The notes beneath the pieces were generated by a model that was not told the origin of the DNA, did not search any database, and was given only the letters and a program-made list of their open reading frames with translations. The translations under genes were made by a program, and so were the position numbers. A DNA stretch of 38,251 bases from positions 1 through 38,251 of IMG/VR virus record IMGVR_UViG_3300025949_000056; one strand, 5' to 3'. The stretch comes from a virus. This document shows positions 6,627-13,729 of this stretch, in pieces; positions within the stretch are counted from its first letter, which is position 1, and every line of letters starts with the position of its first letter.

Positions 6627-6948
6627 GGCCGGGCTCCTCAAGAGAACTGAGCGGATCCCGGTCACGAAGGAACTGCGCGGCCCAACGAACACCAGCGGAC
6701 TTCTCGTTGCCGGCCGATGCCATCAGGTCGGCGCAGATCTCCAACTCCTCGGCGAGGCCTACCGTTGAGTCGTAGAAGGTCACCGGCTGAGGGATGGCGC
6801 TGTTGTCCGGGTTCACTGGGGCCATCGACCACATGTCCGGGAACGCACGCCAGACGTAGCCCTTGGCGTCAACCGCGATCCTATGGGGGTGCCGCAACCA
6901 ACTGCTCAAATCAGCAGCCGTGGGGGTTCCCGATACAGGCTCAGCCAC
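6619..6948 (-). CDS. Hypothetical protein (109 aa)
   Basis: A 109-residue protein. The GTG at 6948 gives the GTGGCTGA overlap and follows a GGGGG. It has LSSWLRHPHRIAVDAKGYVW and a helical C-terminal half (VGLAEELEICADLMASAGNE). No metal site or known motif. It is part of the translationally coupled run of small early genes. Confidence 0.55.
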   Translation of the reverse strand: MAEPVSGTPTAADLSSWLRHPHRIAVDAKGYVWRAFPDMWSMAPVNPDNSAIPQPVTFYDSTVGLAEELEICADLMASAGNEKSAGVRWAAQFLRDRDPLSSLEEPGRD

Positions 6949-7168
6949 GGCCAACCCCCGAACCGCCTAGGCCCATCCGGCTCAGATTCGCCTCAACGAT
7001 CACGGCAGACTGCTCAGGCGTCTCGTTTGGTGGTTCGAGAATCGACCGGATCACCTCGGCCAAGTCATTCCAGCCTTCAACATAGGCCGGGTCCCTCTCG
7101 TCGGCGTTGAGCAGTTCCAACGCGTCGAGAATTAGTTCGTCGGTGGGTGTTGCTGGTGAGTCAGACAT
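6941..7168 (-). CDS. Hypothetical acidic protein (75 aa)
   Basis: A 75-residue acidic helical protein starting at 7168 (MSDSPATPTDELILDALELL), with a Gly-rich tail. A GGAG lies a few bases upstream of the ATG. The MSD.P.PTD start resembles those at 6146 and 6626. No domain recognised. It overlaps the following gene by 8 bases. Confidence 0.55.
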   Translation of the reverse strand: MSDSPATPTDELILDALELLNADERDPAYVEGWNDLAEVIRSILEPPNETPEQSAVIVEANLSRMGLGGSGVGRG

Positions 7169-7180
7169 AGGAAACTCTCC

Positions 7181-7441
7181 TCAGAAATCGTGTGCGCAAA
7201 GTGGGCAGTGGAACCAGTCGTCAGCTGGCCGAGCAAGAGCAGCAGCAAGGGCTTCGGGCTCGCCCTGGTAGATGTCGCGGTACGTGTTCGCCACGTCGGC
7301 GAGGAAGTCAGCTTCGGTCGGCCAGACATGCCAGCACTCACTGCACGCCTTGTAGTCCACCCTTGGCGTGTACGGCTCGTCGACGTCATGCCAGAAGCAA
7401 CGAGCAACCTCGGTGTTCTGGTCTACTCCGTCAGCGGACAT
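7181..7441 (-). CDS. Zinc-ribbon-like protein (86 aa)
   Basis: An 86-residue protein. The ATG at 7441 overlaps the previous stop as TGATG; an in-frame GTG three codons upstream is an alternative. It has ACSECWHVWPTEADFLADV and a terminal FHCPLCAHDF: two CxxC pairs at a distance, plus a helical middle (TYRDIYQGEPEALAAALARP). It is likely a four-Cys zinc module of unknown function. Confidence 0.6.
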   Translation of the reverse strand: MSADGVDQNTEVARCFWHDVDEPYTPRVDYKACSECWHVWPTEADFLADVANTYRDIYQGEPEALAAALARPADDWFHCPLCAHDF

Positions 7442-8034
7442 CACGAACACAACCCAGGCAAAGAATCAGGATTATCTACGCCAGGAGGCGACTGCCGCGG
7501 GACCGCTTCACCGGCAAGATCGCTTGTCTCCTGTCCGGAGACGCGGGCCACAGGAAGGGCAGCACACAAATCAGCGAACCGGTGGTAATTCTCGGCCCAT
7601 TCACGGCGCTCCACGTCGGGAAGTCCGATTGGCCGAGCATCAGCGAGAAGGACGATCGCCAGATCCACCGCCCGATTGAGTAGCTCCCGTTCGTAGCTGA
7701 TCTCGTCGTCGTCCTCATCAGATTGCGCGGAGTACAACCAATTTGCCTCGTTCATACGCTGGGGCTTAGCTAGCATGCTCCGTAGCGCCAATATCTCACG
7801 GTGCTGCCGTTCGGCGATCGCAATGTTGTTGTTGAACACAACCATGTCCCGCTCATGCCGATCGCGAAGCTCGGCCAGCTCGGCCCGCGCCTGAGCGCGT
7901 TCTTTCACCAACTCAACACGGGCCGCCACGCAAACATGTAACGCGGCCCTTAGCTCATCGACTTTCTGGTTGGCCTCGTCAGCGTTGCCCTGCAAGATGT
8001 CCCGCCCATCTTCGTCGTAAGCCATTTCCTTCAT
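7441..8034 (-). CDS. Coiled-coil protein (197 aa)
   Basis: A 197-residue protein dominated by a long charged helix from about residue 18 to 95 (ADEANQKVDELRAALHVCVA; VKERAQARAELAELRDRHER), then an acidic patch (SDEDDDEISYERELLNRAVD) and a Pro-rich tail. It is probably an elongated dimer. Function is unknown. It overlaps the cytosine methyltransferase gene upstream by ATGA and so is coupled to it. Confidence 0.6.
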   Translation of the reverse strand: MKEMAYDEDGRDILQGNADEANQKVDELRAALHVCVAARVELVKERAQARAELAELRDRHERDMVVFNNNIAIAERQHREILALRSMLAKPQRMNEANWLYSAQSDEDDDEISYERELLNRAVDLAIVLLADARPIGLPDVERREWAENYHRFADLCAALPVARVSGQETSDLAGEAVPRQSPPGVDNPDSLPGLCS

Positions 8035-8681
8035 GCTGCTACCGCCAGGTGGTCTAGAAGTTGCTCACCGATGAATTGGGTGTAAGCCGGCGGGATAGCC
8101 TCGGCCAGCTCATCGCGATTCGTCCAGTCGATCCCCATGGCTTCTCGGGCGAGCTTGATCGGGTAGCAGTTCCCGGCGACGGAGATGATCGTCCCCGGCA
8201 CCCAGTGACCGGCCTTGCTAGCGGGTATCAGGTGACGCGGGTGATCGGGTGTCGTCAGTGCGAAGCTGACCTCGAACAGGCGGTGCCGGTACAGCGGTAG
8301 CCCGAACATTGCCCCGCACAGCTCGGCCCCGTAAGCGCCGAACAGATCATCTTGCCGGGGCAACCCAGATCCGGACACGTTCTCGATGACGTAGGGCAGT
8401 GGCTGCGATCTCAGGCGTTCCCTGGTGCCGTCAAGCATCCACGCGGTGCCGTGGTCGATCGAGGCGACGTTTAGCCCTGACCAGTCGTGACATGGCGGCG
8501 AGGCGTGGATCGCGGCGAAGCCTTCGAGCGGCCAGGTCATCGCGTCGCCCTGGTGGAACTCGAACGGGTAGTTCGGCATCGGCTCCTTGTCAACGCCGAC
8601 GACATCGAACCCGGCGCGGTGGTATCCCATCGCCGCCCCGCCCGCGCCGCAGAACAGGTCGAGGAGTCGTGGGCGGCTCAT
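8031..8681 (-). CDS. C5-cytosine DNA methyltransferase-like protein
   Basis: A 216-residue protein with the ordered C5-methyltransferase motifs: I (DLFCGAGGAAMGY, residues 8-20), IV with the catalytic cysteine (SPPCHDWSG, C64), VI (VIENV, 98-102) and VIII-like (YRHRLFE). It is much shorter than typical M.HhaI-like enzymes because the target-recognition region between VIII and IX is minimal, as in many phage versions. It may protect phage DNA from host restriction or use a relaxed specificity. ATGA overlap with the adenine methyltransferase gene suggests joint expression. No cognate nuclease is adjacent. Confidence 0.85.
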   Translation of the reverse strand: MSRPRLLDLFCGAGGAAMGYHRAGFDVVGVDKEPMPNYPFEFHQGDAMTWPLEGFAAIHASPPCHDWSGLNVASIDHGTAWMLDGTRERLRSQPLPYVIENVSGSGLPRQDDLFGAYGAELCGAMFGLPLYRHRLFEVSFALTTPDHPRHLIPASKAGHWVPGTIISVAGNCYPIKLAREAMGIDWTNRDELAEAIPPAYTQFIGEQLLDHLAVAA

Positions 8682-9205
8682 TCGCTGCTCCTGTAGACAA
8701 CCGGCGAGACCCAGATCAGAAGGCAGCTACCGAACGGCGGCCGCGAGTTCGGCGGAATCTCCGTGTCACCGGGCATGAGGAACCGGATCCGGCCAGCCAG
8801 AAACTCGACGTGGAAGTCAGGCCGCCGGCTGCGCAGGAACGGCTCGACCAGCTCCTGCCACCAGCCCTGCTCCGTGCGGTTTGCGGGCAGCAGCATGACG
8901 ATGCTGCCCATCGGCGTACCGGCGTGGTCCCACTCGTACCAGGCCTTCTCGACCCATGGCCGGATGCTGCTGTACGGCGGGTTGCACCAGACGCGCTCAT
9001 CAGCCCATGACTGGGCAAGTCCATCGTCCTCGATCGAGTAGTACCGCTCACACTTGGTGTTGTGCGCCGCAGCTGCTACGTCGATCGTGAAGCCGAACCG
9101 CTCGTTGAGCGGGCCGAACACCTCGGGCACCGTGGCCCGATCGTCCACCGACGGCTTGGCGGACTGCTGCGGGTGGTTCTGCGCCTTGAATCGGACGAGG
9201 CTCAT
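8678..9205 (-). CDS. Phage N6-adenine DNA methyltransferase (Dam-like)
   Basis: A 175-residue protein of the phage N-6-adenine methyltransferase type. It shows FTIDVAAAAHNTKCERYYS (an S-adenosylmethionine-proximal region), the catalytic NPPY at 75-78 within VWCNPPYSSIRPWVEKA, and a C-terminal FLAGRIRF segment. Such enzymes usually methylate phage DNA against restriction. A candidate promoter lies just upstream, and an AGGACC precedes the ATG, so it may head a sub-operon with the cytosine methyltransferase. Confidence 0.88.
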   Translation of the reverse strand: MSLVRFKAQNHPQQSAKPSVDDRATVPEVFGPLNERFGFTIDVAAAAHNTKCERYYSIEDDGLAQSWADERVWCNPPYSSIRPWVEKAWYEWDHAGTPMGSIVMLLPANRTEQGWWQELVEPFLRSRRPDFHVEFLAGRIRFLMPGDTEIPPNSRPPFGSCLLIWVSPVVYRSSE

Positions 9206-9220
9206 TGGTTGGTCCTGTTC

Positions 9221-9249
9221 TTATCAGAGAGACCAACGTGAAGGGTCAA
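9221..9249 (-). promoter_or_regulatory. Candidate sigma70-type promoter for methyltransferase genes
   Basis: On the minus strand TTGACC (9244-9249) and TGATAA (9221-9226) are separated by exactly 17 bases, with the ATG of the adenine methyltransferase at 9205. The 64-base gap here is one of the few non-coding gaps in the early operon, which supports an internal promoter. The -35 is good, the -10 only fair. Confidence 0.45.
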
Positions 9250-9269
9250 GCAAAACTCCTGCAAAACCA

Positions 9270-9671
9270 TCACGCCACATCCTTCGGTAGACCCTTAGCG
9301 GCCGACTCGACCAGCTCGAGGACTTCCGGCCGCGGCACAGCCTCCACCGATGCGGGCCTGTAGCGGCCCTCACGGATCGCCGCCAGGTAGGCCGGCACAT
9401 CGTCCGGGTCAGCGTCCGGAACAGCGTGAGGGTCGTGCTGGCGGACGTAGGCGATACGTTCCCGGTGGATGGCGCGCACACCGGCTCGGACATGGCTGGG
9501 CATGATCCACTCGGTCGACTCGCGGTAGTGGTTCTTCACGGCGTCGATGCAATCCTCGAGCCGCAGATCATCCAACGTGGAGGCCCATGCCATCGCGTCA
9601 GCTTCGCCGACGGTGCGGCGGTCGAACGCTGCGGCGAGGGCGAGAAGCTTCGCGGCATCTCCGGGTGTCAT
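9270..9671 (-). CDS. Putative replicative helicase loader-type protein
   Basis: A 133-residue protein directly downstream of the replication initiator, with ATGA coupling. Its N-terminal helical block (LLALAAAFDRRTVGEADAMA, then CIDAVKNHYRESTEWIMPSH) resembles phage helicase loader/inhibitor proteins such as G39P, where a W..L......A...HY......P pattern recurs. The family match is by appearance only. The rest is a charged tail. It could instead be an unrelated replication accessory protein. No helicase gene was recognised in the window, so any loader would act on the host helicase. Confidence 0.45.
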   Translation of the reverse strand: MTPGDAAKLLALAAAFDRRTVGEADAMAWASTLDDLRLEDCIDAVKNHYRESTEWIMPSHVRAGVRAIHRERIAYVRQHDPHAVPDADPDDVPAYLAAIREGRYRPASVEAVPRPEVLELVESAAKGLPKDVA

Positions 9672-10453
9672 CCAAGTGCCTTTCGGTCTAGGCGTTCAGC
9701 AAGGGCAAGAGCTTCGTTGACACGCTGGTCAGTGGTCGACGGTTTCGGCGATGCCCTGGTGGGCAGGCCATCGAGTTCGTGGCGGAGCGTGTCGGTGGTG
9801 ACGGATCGGCCGTCATCGGCGAGGCGTCCAAGCGCAGCGACGATCGCCACGTCGGGGTAGTTCGCAGCTACGGCCTTGCGGACAACACCACGGATCGCGG
9901 CGAAGTTCGAGAGTTTCACGCGGCTGGTGTAGGTCTGGGTTAGCCGGTTGGCGCGTTGATCTGCGGATTCGGCTGCCGACGCGTCCGCGTCGGGCTTACC
10001 TGCAACATGCTCCATGCCACCTGCTACATGCAACATGCTTAGCGCGTTTTCATTCACACCTTGATCGGAGAAATTCCCAGACTCGTTCGGGACATTCCCG
10101 GATGACGGTGTGGATTCATCCGGACCAGGGAGCCGTGACGGCACCTTCTCCGTGTCCAGCCGCTGATGCTTCGCCAGCTTCGGCAAGAACAGATAGACCG
10201 CGCCCCGGACCGTGTACCGCTCGACCTTGCCGATGCTTACCAGGTGATCAAGCAAGGCGCTGATCTTCGTCGGGTTAAGGTCGTCGTCGTAGGGGAAGAC
10301 CTGACCTTTGAGGTACCGAGGGTCGCCTTGCAGACGGGAGTGTTCATCGGCGAAGTTCCACAGGGCCATGTACAGCAGCCGTGCATCACGAGGTATGCGC
10401 GTGATCTCTTGGTCGTGCCAGAACTCAGGCTTCAGCGAGCGCATGCGGGCCAC
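9668..10453 (-). CDS. Phage replication initiation protein (winged-helix, DnaD-like tail)
   Basis: A 261-residue protein. The N-terminus (MRSLKPEFWHDQEI, then ARLLYMALWNFADEHSRL) is the standard start of siphophage replication initiators, followed by a winged helix (LDHLVSIGKVERYTVRGAVY). Next come a variable linker (about 100-170) and a C-terminal helical DnaD-like region (IRGVVRKAVAANYPDVAIV). It probably binds an origin and recruits host replication proteins. The GTG at 10453 is placed by an excellent AGGAGGTGA. The origin may lie in its variable linker, as in related phages, but no iterons were seen. Confidence 0.78.
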   Translation of the reverse strand: MARMRSLKPEFWHDQEITRIPRDARLLYMALWNFADEHSRLQGDPRYLKGQVFPYDDDLNPTKISALLDHLVSIGKVERYTVRGAVYLFLPKLAKHQRLDTEKVPSRLPGPDESTPSSGNVPNESGNFSDQGVNENALSMLHVAGGMEHVAGKPDADASAAESADQRANRLTQTYTSRVKLSNFAAIRGVVRKAVAANYPDVAIVAALGRLADDGRSVTTDTLRHELDGLPTRASPKPSTTDQRVNEALALAERLDRKALG

Positions 10454-10595
10454 GGGTCACCTCCTCCATGAACGCGATCCGTTCGAACGCTGCCAGCAGC
10501 TCGGCATGGGACTGGTGGTACTCGATAACGGGATTGCCCTTCACAGCGGCAAGCTCGAGCCGGGCAGCCTCAACTAAGGCTTCGCTGCCAGTCAT
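10425..10595 (-). CDS. Small hypothetical protein (56 aa)
   Basis: A 56-residue gene whose ATG at 10595 overlaps the HNH stop as ATGA and whose 3-prime end overlaps the replication initiator by 29 bases, so the initiator's ribosome site lies inside it. The protein is helical and slightly acidic (GSEALVEAARLELAAVKGNP; SHAELLAAFERIAFMEEV). Function unknown. Tight coupling supports it. Confidence 0.55.
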   Translation of the reverse strand: MTGSEALVEAARLELAAVKGNPVIEYHQSHAELLAAFERIAFMEEVTRGPHALAEA

Positions 10596-10879
10596 GCCGC
10601 GTCACCGCTCAAGTCCATGTAGTACGGCACGACCATCACATCGGCGGGGTCGTCGTAGGAGTGCACCAACAACCCCCGCCCATACGAGTCGGTGGGGTTG
10701 GCGTGGATGCTGTTGTGGCAGTCCGAGCACACATGCAACAGATTGATCAAGGAGTGATCCCCGAACCTGCGGAGCTTCCGATGGTGGATATGAACGGCTC
10801 GGGCGGCGGCGCAGGCCTCACACAGCAGGTTGGAGCGCATCCGAACCTGTAGCTGGATCTTCGGTGACGGGGCAGTCAT
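10592..10879 (-). CDS. HNH endonuclease
   Basis: A 95-residue HNH protein: LLCEAC zinc pair, HIHHRKLRRFG with the catalytic histidines, and LLHVCSDCHNSIHANP holding the second zinc pair and the N/H residues. All core residues are present. It sits between recombination and replication genes, a common place for free-standing HNH nucleases. It may act in DNA processing or be a selfish homing nuclease. ATG at 10879 overlaps the upstream stop as ATGA. Confidence 0.85.
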   Translation of the reverse strand: MTAPSPKIQLQVRMRSNLLCEACAAARAVHIHHRKLRRFGDHSLINLLHVCSDCHNSIHANPTDSYGRGLLVHSYDDPADVMVVPYYMDLSGDAA

Positions 10880-11127
10880 ATCCCCAACTCCCGCTCTTTG
10901 CTACTAACCAAGGCAACAAAGTCGTCGGGGTACTTTCTGGCGAGCTCCCATAGGGCACGTGTGCGCGCATTGTTCCTCGCACGTTCAAGCCGCCGCCTGG
11001 GCGCATCACTGCGCAGTTGCCGTTGATACTCAGCATGGGCAGCCCTGCATTCCTCACAGCTTGGCGTCCCATACCTGGTGTGGTGCTGGTATCCAGCATC
11101 TGTGCCGTGCTCGACCATCTTGCTCAT
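10876..11127 (-). CDS. Small Cys/His protein of a common actinobacterial type (83 aa)
   Basis: An 83-residue protein with the HGTDAGYQHHTRYGTPSCEEC block (about 7-27) found in many actinobacterial and actinophage small proteins, followed by a basic helix (AEYQRQLRSDAPRRRLERAR) that could contact nucleic acid. The H/CxxC set suggests zinc. Function unestablished. Flanked by ATGA overlaps. Confidence 0.65.
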   Translation of the reverse strand: MSKMVEHGTDAGYQHHTRYGTPSCEECRAAHAEYQRQLRSDAPRRRLERARNNARTRALWELARKYPDDFVALVSSKERELGI

Positions 11128-11231
11128 TGGTGATCACCTGGGCGATGCCATCCGTACTTGACGCAGTACCACCAGGCAGTTCCGTTGATGACAACAGACT
11201 CGTGCGAGAGGCGTCTCTTGCGGTGTCTCAT
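11124..11231 (-). CDS. Tiny basic protein (35 aa)
   Basis: A 35-residue gene bounded by ATGA overlaps at both ends (start 11231, stop inside the next ATG). It is very basic at the N-terminus (MRHRKRRLSHESVV) with an aromatic centre (GTAWWYCVKYGWH). A GGCTTGGG lies upstream of the ATG. Double coupling argues it is translated. Function unknown. Confidence 0.5.
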   Translation of the reverse strand: MRHRKRRLSHESVVINGTAWWYCVKYGWHRPGDHQ

Positions 11232-11572
11232 CCCAAGCCTCCGATCTCGGCTCTGAGAGCTGCGTTGGCGGAGCGGCCGACGTCGATGCGGACCTTGATG
11301 GTGTCTCTAGCCCGGATGCCTTGCTTGACCGCAGCTTCAGCCATGTCAGCTTTGAACCGCAGATCAGCGGTCTCAACCTTGGCGAGGTGCCGGCGGACAT
11401 CCATCGGGCCATCAGCGGTGAGGAACGCTTTCGATTCGGCGACATCGGCGGCGTGCTTCGCGTCCACGTACGCCACGTCAGCCGCATCCAGGTCGGTGGA
11501 CACCTTCTCCAGCTGTTTCGACAACGCGAGGAGCCCCATGGCGATCTCAGAGGCCGTCAACTGGCCGCTCAT
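11228..11572 (-). CDS. Coiled-coil protein in recombination block (114 aa)
   Basis: A 114-residue, almost fully helical protein (AMGLLALSKQLEKVSTDLDA; VRRHLAKVETADLRFKADMA; IKVRIDVGRSANAALRAEI). Similar helical proteins often sit beside ERF/RecT and exonuclease genes in actinophages, so a recombination accessory role is plausible but unproven. ATGA overlap with the exonuclease gene. Confidence 0.6.
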   Translation of the reverse strand: MSGQLTASEIAMGLLALSKQLEKVSTDLDAADVAYVDAKHAADVAESKAFLTADGPMDVRRHLAKVETADLRFKADMAEAAVKQGIRARDTIKVRIDVGRSANAALRAEIGGLG

Positions 11573-12117
11573 GCGATCGCCGCCTGGTATTCGTCCATGA
11601 ACGACCGGAGCGTCGGCAGGTTCCGATCAAGCCAAACCCGGTCGCGTCCTACCCGTTCGATGATCAGTGGCTCGCGCTGGCGCCAGATGAGGAAATCGCA
11701 GGAGTCGTACATCATGCATGCCAGCTGAAGCTGCACCTGTGCCTCGTACTCTGGCTTTTGCTTGATGCTGGTGTACTGCGCTCGGAATGGCGCTTTAACC
11801 TCCACGATCAGGTCCTCATTGGCGATGCCGTCGATCGTCACCGCCAGGAACTCAAACTCGTCATGCATGACGAATGTCTGGCATCCGTAGACCATGGCGC
11901 CGCGCTGACGCTCGTACTCCTCGATGGCATCGCGTTCGTGATCCTGGCCCCATTGCGTTGCGTCATTTCCGACGAATAGCTGCTCCTGGCCGCGGGCTTG
12001 GGCGACCATCTCAGCGAGGACATCTTCGCGGCTCTGGTACTTGTTCAACCCCAGGACCGCACCGACTCGAGACCCGGTGATCCGGCCTACCCGCAGAGGA
12101 CTCAACATCGCGGTCAT
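11569..12117 (-). CDS. YqaJ-type viral recombinase/exonuclease
   Basis: A 182-residue PD-(D/E)xK exonuclease of the YqaJ (lambda Exo-like) class. Motifs in order: GSRVGAVLGLNKYQSR (15-30), WGQDHERDAIEEYE (56-69), catalytic IDG (95-97) and VEVKAP (105-110), then YEAQVQLQLACMM (124-136). It would degrade one strand at dsDNA ends to feed the adjacent ERF annealase. The ATG at 12117 is chosen for its ATGA overlap with the ERF gene; an upstream ATG would add five residues. Confidence 0.9.
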   Translation of the reverse strand: MTAMLSPLRVGRITGSRVGAVLGLNKYQSREDVLAEMVAQARGQEQLFVGNDATQWGQDHERDAIEEYERQRGAMVYGCQTFVMHDEFEFLAVTIDGIANEDLIVEVKAPFRAQYTSIKQKPEYEAQVQLQLACMMYDSCDFLIWRQREPLIIERVGRDRVWLDRNLPTLRSFMDEYQAAIA

Positions 12118-12716
12118 CGCAGCGACTCCCACCGGGAGTTGTACAAAGCCCGCAGACGGTCACGCTCGGCGCCAGTGATATCAGACGTCGCCAGGTCGTC
12201 TCCGATCCGTTTCAACTGGACGCGGGTGTTCGCCATGTCCATCAGCGCGTCCCAATTCACAGCGGGCAACTCAGCCTCACTCACAGGCCGTGGAGCACGG
12301 CTCCGAGCAGGCCGGTTTGGCTGGGCTGATGCTGCGTTCCCGTCGTCGTCCTCGGGTGCGATCCCGACCATTGCCATCAGCGCGTACCGGCGGGCGTACG
12401 TCATCGCCGATCCCTCGCCCTGAGGGTCTTGCTTCACAGCGTTGACTGGGTACTCACCAGACAGCCACTCCCCTGATGTGTGCAGCAGTTTGGTGACGAG
12501 CACAGTCTTGCCGTCAACGATCTTCGTCGGCTGGACGGACGCGATGCCGTTGTCTAATAGGGCGTCCCGCACGGCGTCGTAGACGCCTTCCAGGCTCACG
12601 AACTTCGACCGGAAGTGTGGGTTCTCCGAGTCCTTCACGGCCGGCTTGAACGCCCGCATGGCCTGGATGAGTGCCTTGGTGATCTCGGCGACGCTGTCGC
12701 TTTGCAGGGCGGTCAC
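12114..12716 (-). CDS. ERF-family single-strand annealing protein
   Basis: A 200-residue ERF (essential recombination function) protein. It shows the N-terminal VAEITKALIQAMRAFKPAVK, NPHFRSKFVSLEGVYDAVR (32-50) and the signature GSAMTYARRYALMAMVGI (102-119), followed by an acidic linker and a C-terminal helical region. It anneals complementary ssDNA and, with the YqaJ exonuclease next to it, forms a two-component recombination system that may circularise or repair phage DNA. The GTG at 12716 has a GGGAGGA upstream; the longer in-frame extension overlaps the neighbour. Confidence 0.9.
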   Translation of the reverse strand: MTALQSDSVAEITKALIQAMRAFKPAVKDSENPHFRSKFVSLEGVYDAVRDALLDNGIASVQPTKIVDGKTVLVTKLLHTSGEWLSGEYPVNAVKQDPQGEGSAMTYARRYALMAMVGIAPEDDDGNAASAQPNRPARSRAPRPVSEAELPAVNWDALMDMANTRVQLKRIGDDLATSDITGAERDRLRALYNSRWESLR

Positions 12717-12877
12717 AGGTGGTCCTCCCTGAAGTCGTCCTCGTCGTCGACCATCGCTGCTAGTTGTTCGGCTTCGCAGTCCCGGCAAGGAACACCCAAA
12801 CGATCACACCGACCATCACAGTCGTTCCAGTGATCGTCATAACCGGAAGGACCGTGATCCTCGAAGATGTCGGTCAT
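12713..12877 (-). CDS. Strongly acidic small protein (54 aa)
   Basis: A 54-residue gene with ATGA overlap at its start (12877) and TGA overlapping the ERF GTG. About a third of the residues are Asp or Glu (MTDIFEDHGPSGYDDHWNDC; AMVDDEDDFREDHL), with a Cys-rich middle (CDGRCDRLGVPCRDC) that could bind zinc. The charge is reminiscent of DNA-mimic proteins, but the Cys pattern suggests a small zinc module. Function unknown. Confidence 0.55.
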   Translation of the reverse strand: MTDIFEDHGPSGYDDHWNDCDGRCDRLGVPCRDCEAEQLAAMVDDEDDFREDHL

Positions 12878-13194
12878 GACTGCTCCAGGAGGGCGTCGAT
12901 ACGAGATCGCAGATACACGGAGTCGTAGGTGGTCGAGTCATATACGTGCTGCCGCCAGTCGTGCAGTCCCTTCCTGAGGGCCACGATGCGGTCAGTCTGT
13001 TCGTTGTACATACGGCGTAAGCCGATCAGGTTTCCAACGTTGTCAGCCTGCTGCCAGCGATTGCTATGTAGGTACTCGGCCCACTTCCAGGTCGTACGAA
13101 CATTCGTGCACCAAGTGCCCCTAGCAGCGCCGCAGCGATTACAGGTGAAGAGAAGCTCGGCTCGGTCAACGTCCGTTGGGTTAGTTCGGCTCAC
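12874..13194 (-). CDS. Zinc-finger protein (106 aa)
   Basis: A 106-residue protein with an N-terminal zinc module, FTCNRCGAARGTWCTN, followed by LHSNRW, matching a short C..CGA..G..C....H..R pattern seen in many phage and actinobacterial small proteins. The C-terminal 55 residues are helical (GLRRMYNEQTDRIVALRKGL). Likely nucleic-acid binding. It is upstream of the acidic small gene and the ERF gene. Confidence 0.65.
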   Translation of the reverse strand: MSRTNPTDVDRAELLFTCNRCGAARGTWCTNVRTTWKWAEYLHSNRWQQADNVGNLIGLRRMYNEQTDRIVALRKGLHDWRQHVYDSTTYDSVYLRSRIDALLEQS

Positions 13195-13562
13195 GATGTC
13201 TTTCCCTTCATCCGGAAACGGACGTCAGCGAAGTAGCCGGATACATCAGCTTTGAGCCATTCCGTCGCGACCTGAGATCCACGGCCGCAGATCGCCTCAT
13301 AGACCTGATCGCCGACGTAGCGGCGAAGGGCGTCACGTTCGCGCAGCACTCGATCGAAGACCAATGCGTTGACCTGAGCGTCCTGTTTCAACTTCGCTAT
13401 CTGTTCCTCGTACGGCTCGGCAAGGACCGCAGCCGACTCTAGGAAGTCTCGCGCTTCAGGGGTCATACCGTCATCTGCGGGGAGCTGTGGCGGCGGCGGA
13501 CCGGTCTTAGCAGCGCCGGGTTTCGCTTGATACCCGCCTTTGCGCGGAGCAAGCCAGCTCAT
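13191..13562 (-). CDS. Hypothetical helical protein (123 aa)
   Basis: A 123-residue protein: a basic, Pro-rich N-terminus (APRKGGYQAKPGAAKTGPPP) then a helical body (EQIAKLKQDAQVNALVFDRV; LRERDALRRYVGDQVYEAIC) and a basic end. It resembles a linker plus coiled coil. No domain recognised. ATGA overlaps at both ends. Confidence 0.55.
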   Translation of the reverse strand: MSWLAPRKGGYQAKPGAAKTGPPPPQLPADDGMTPEARDFLESAAVLAEPYEEQIAKLKQDAQVNALVFDRVLRERDALRRYVGDQVYEAICGRGSQVATEWLKADVSGYFADVRFRMKGKTS

Positions 13563-13729
13563 CGCTGTACCTCGTCCCGCAGTTGGGCAACGACCGCCTC
13601 AAACTCCCGATCACCCAAAGACGGCTCCCCCAGCAACACCCGCAACCTTTCCTGGGTGTCGGCTTTCAGCTCTTCCGGTGTGGGGAAGAACCTGAACCGG
13701 GAAGCGAGGAACAACCACACACGGCGCAT
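13559..13729 (-). CDS. Small hypothetical protein (56 aa)
   Basis: A 56-residue gene filling a 170-base interval. The ATG at 13729 overlaps the preceding stop as TGATG with GGAG ten bases upstream, and the stop overlaps the next ATG. The N-terminus is basic and aromatic (MRRVWLFLASRFRFFPTPEE) and the remainder helical (FEAVVAQLRDEVQR). It might associate with the membrane through its first 16 residues. Function unknown. Confidence 0.55.
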   Translation of the reverse strand: MRRVWLFLASRFRFFPTPEELKADTQERLRVLLGEPSLGDREFEAVVAQLRDEVQR

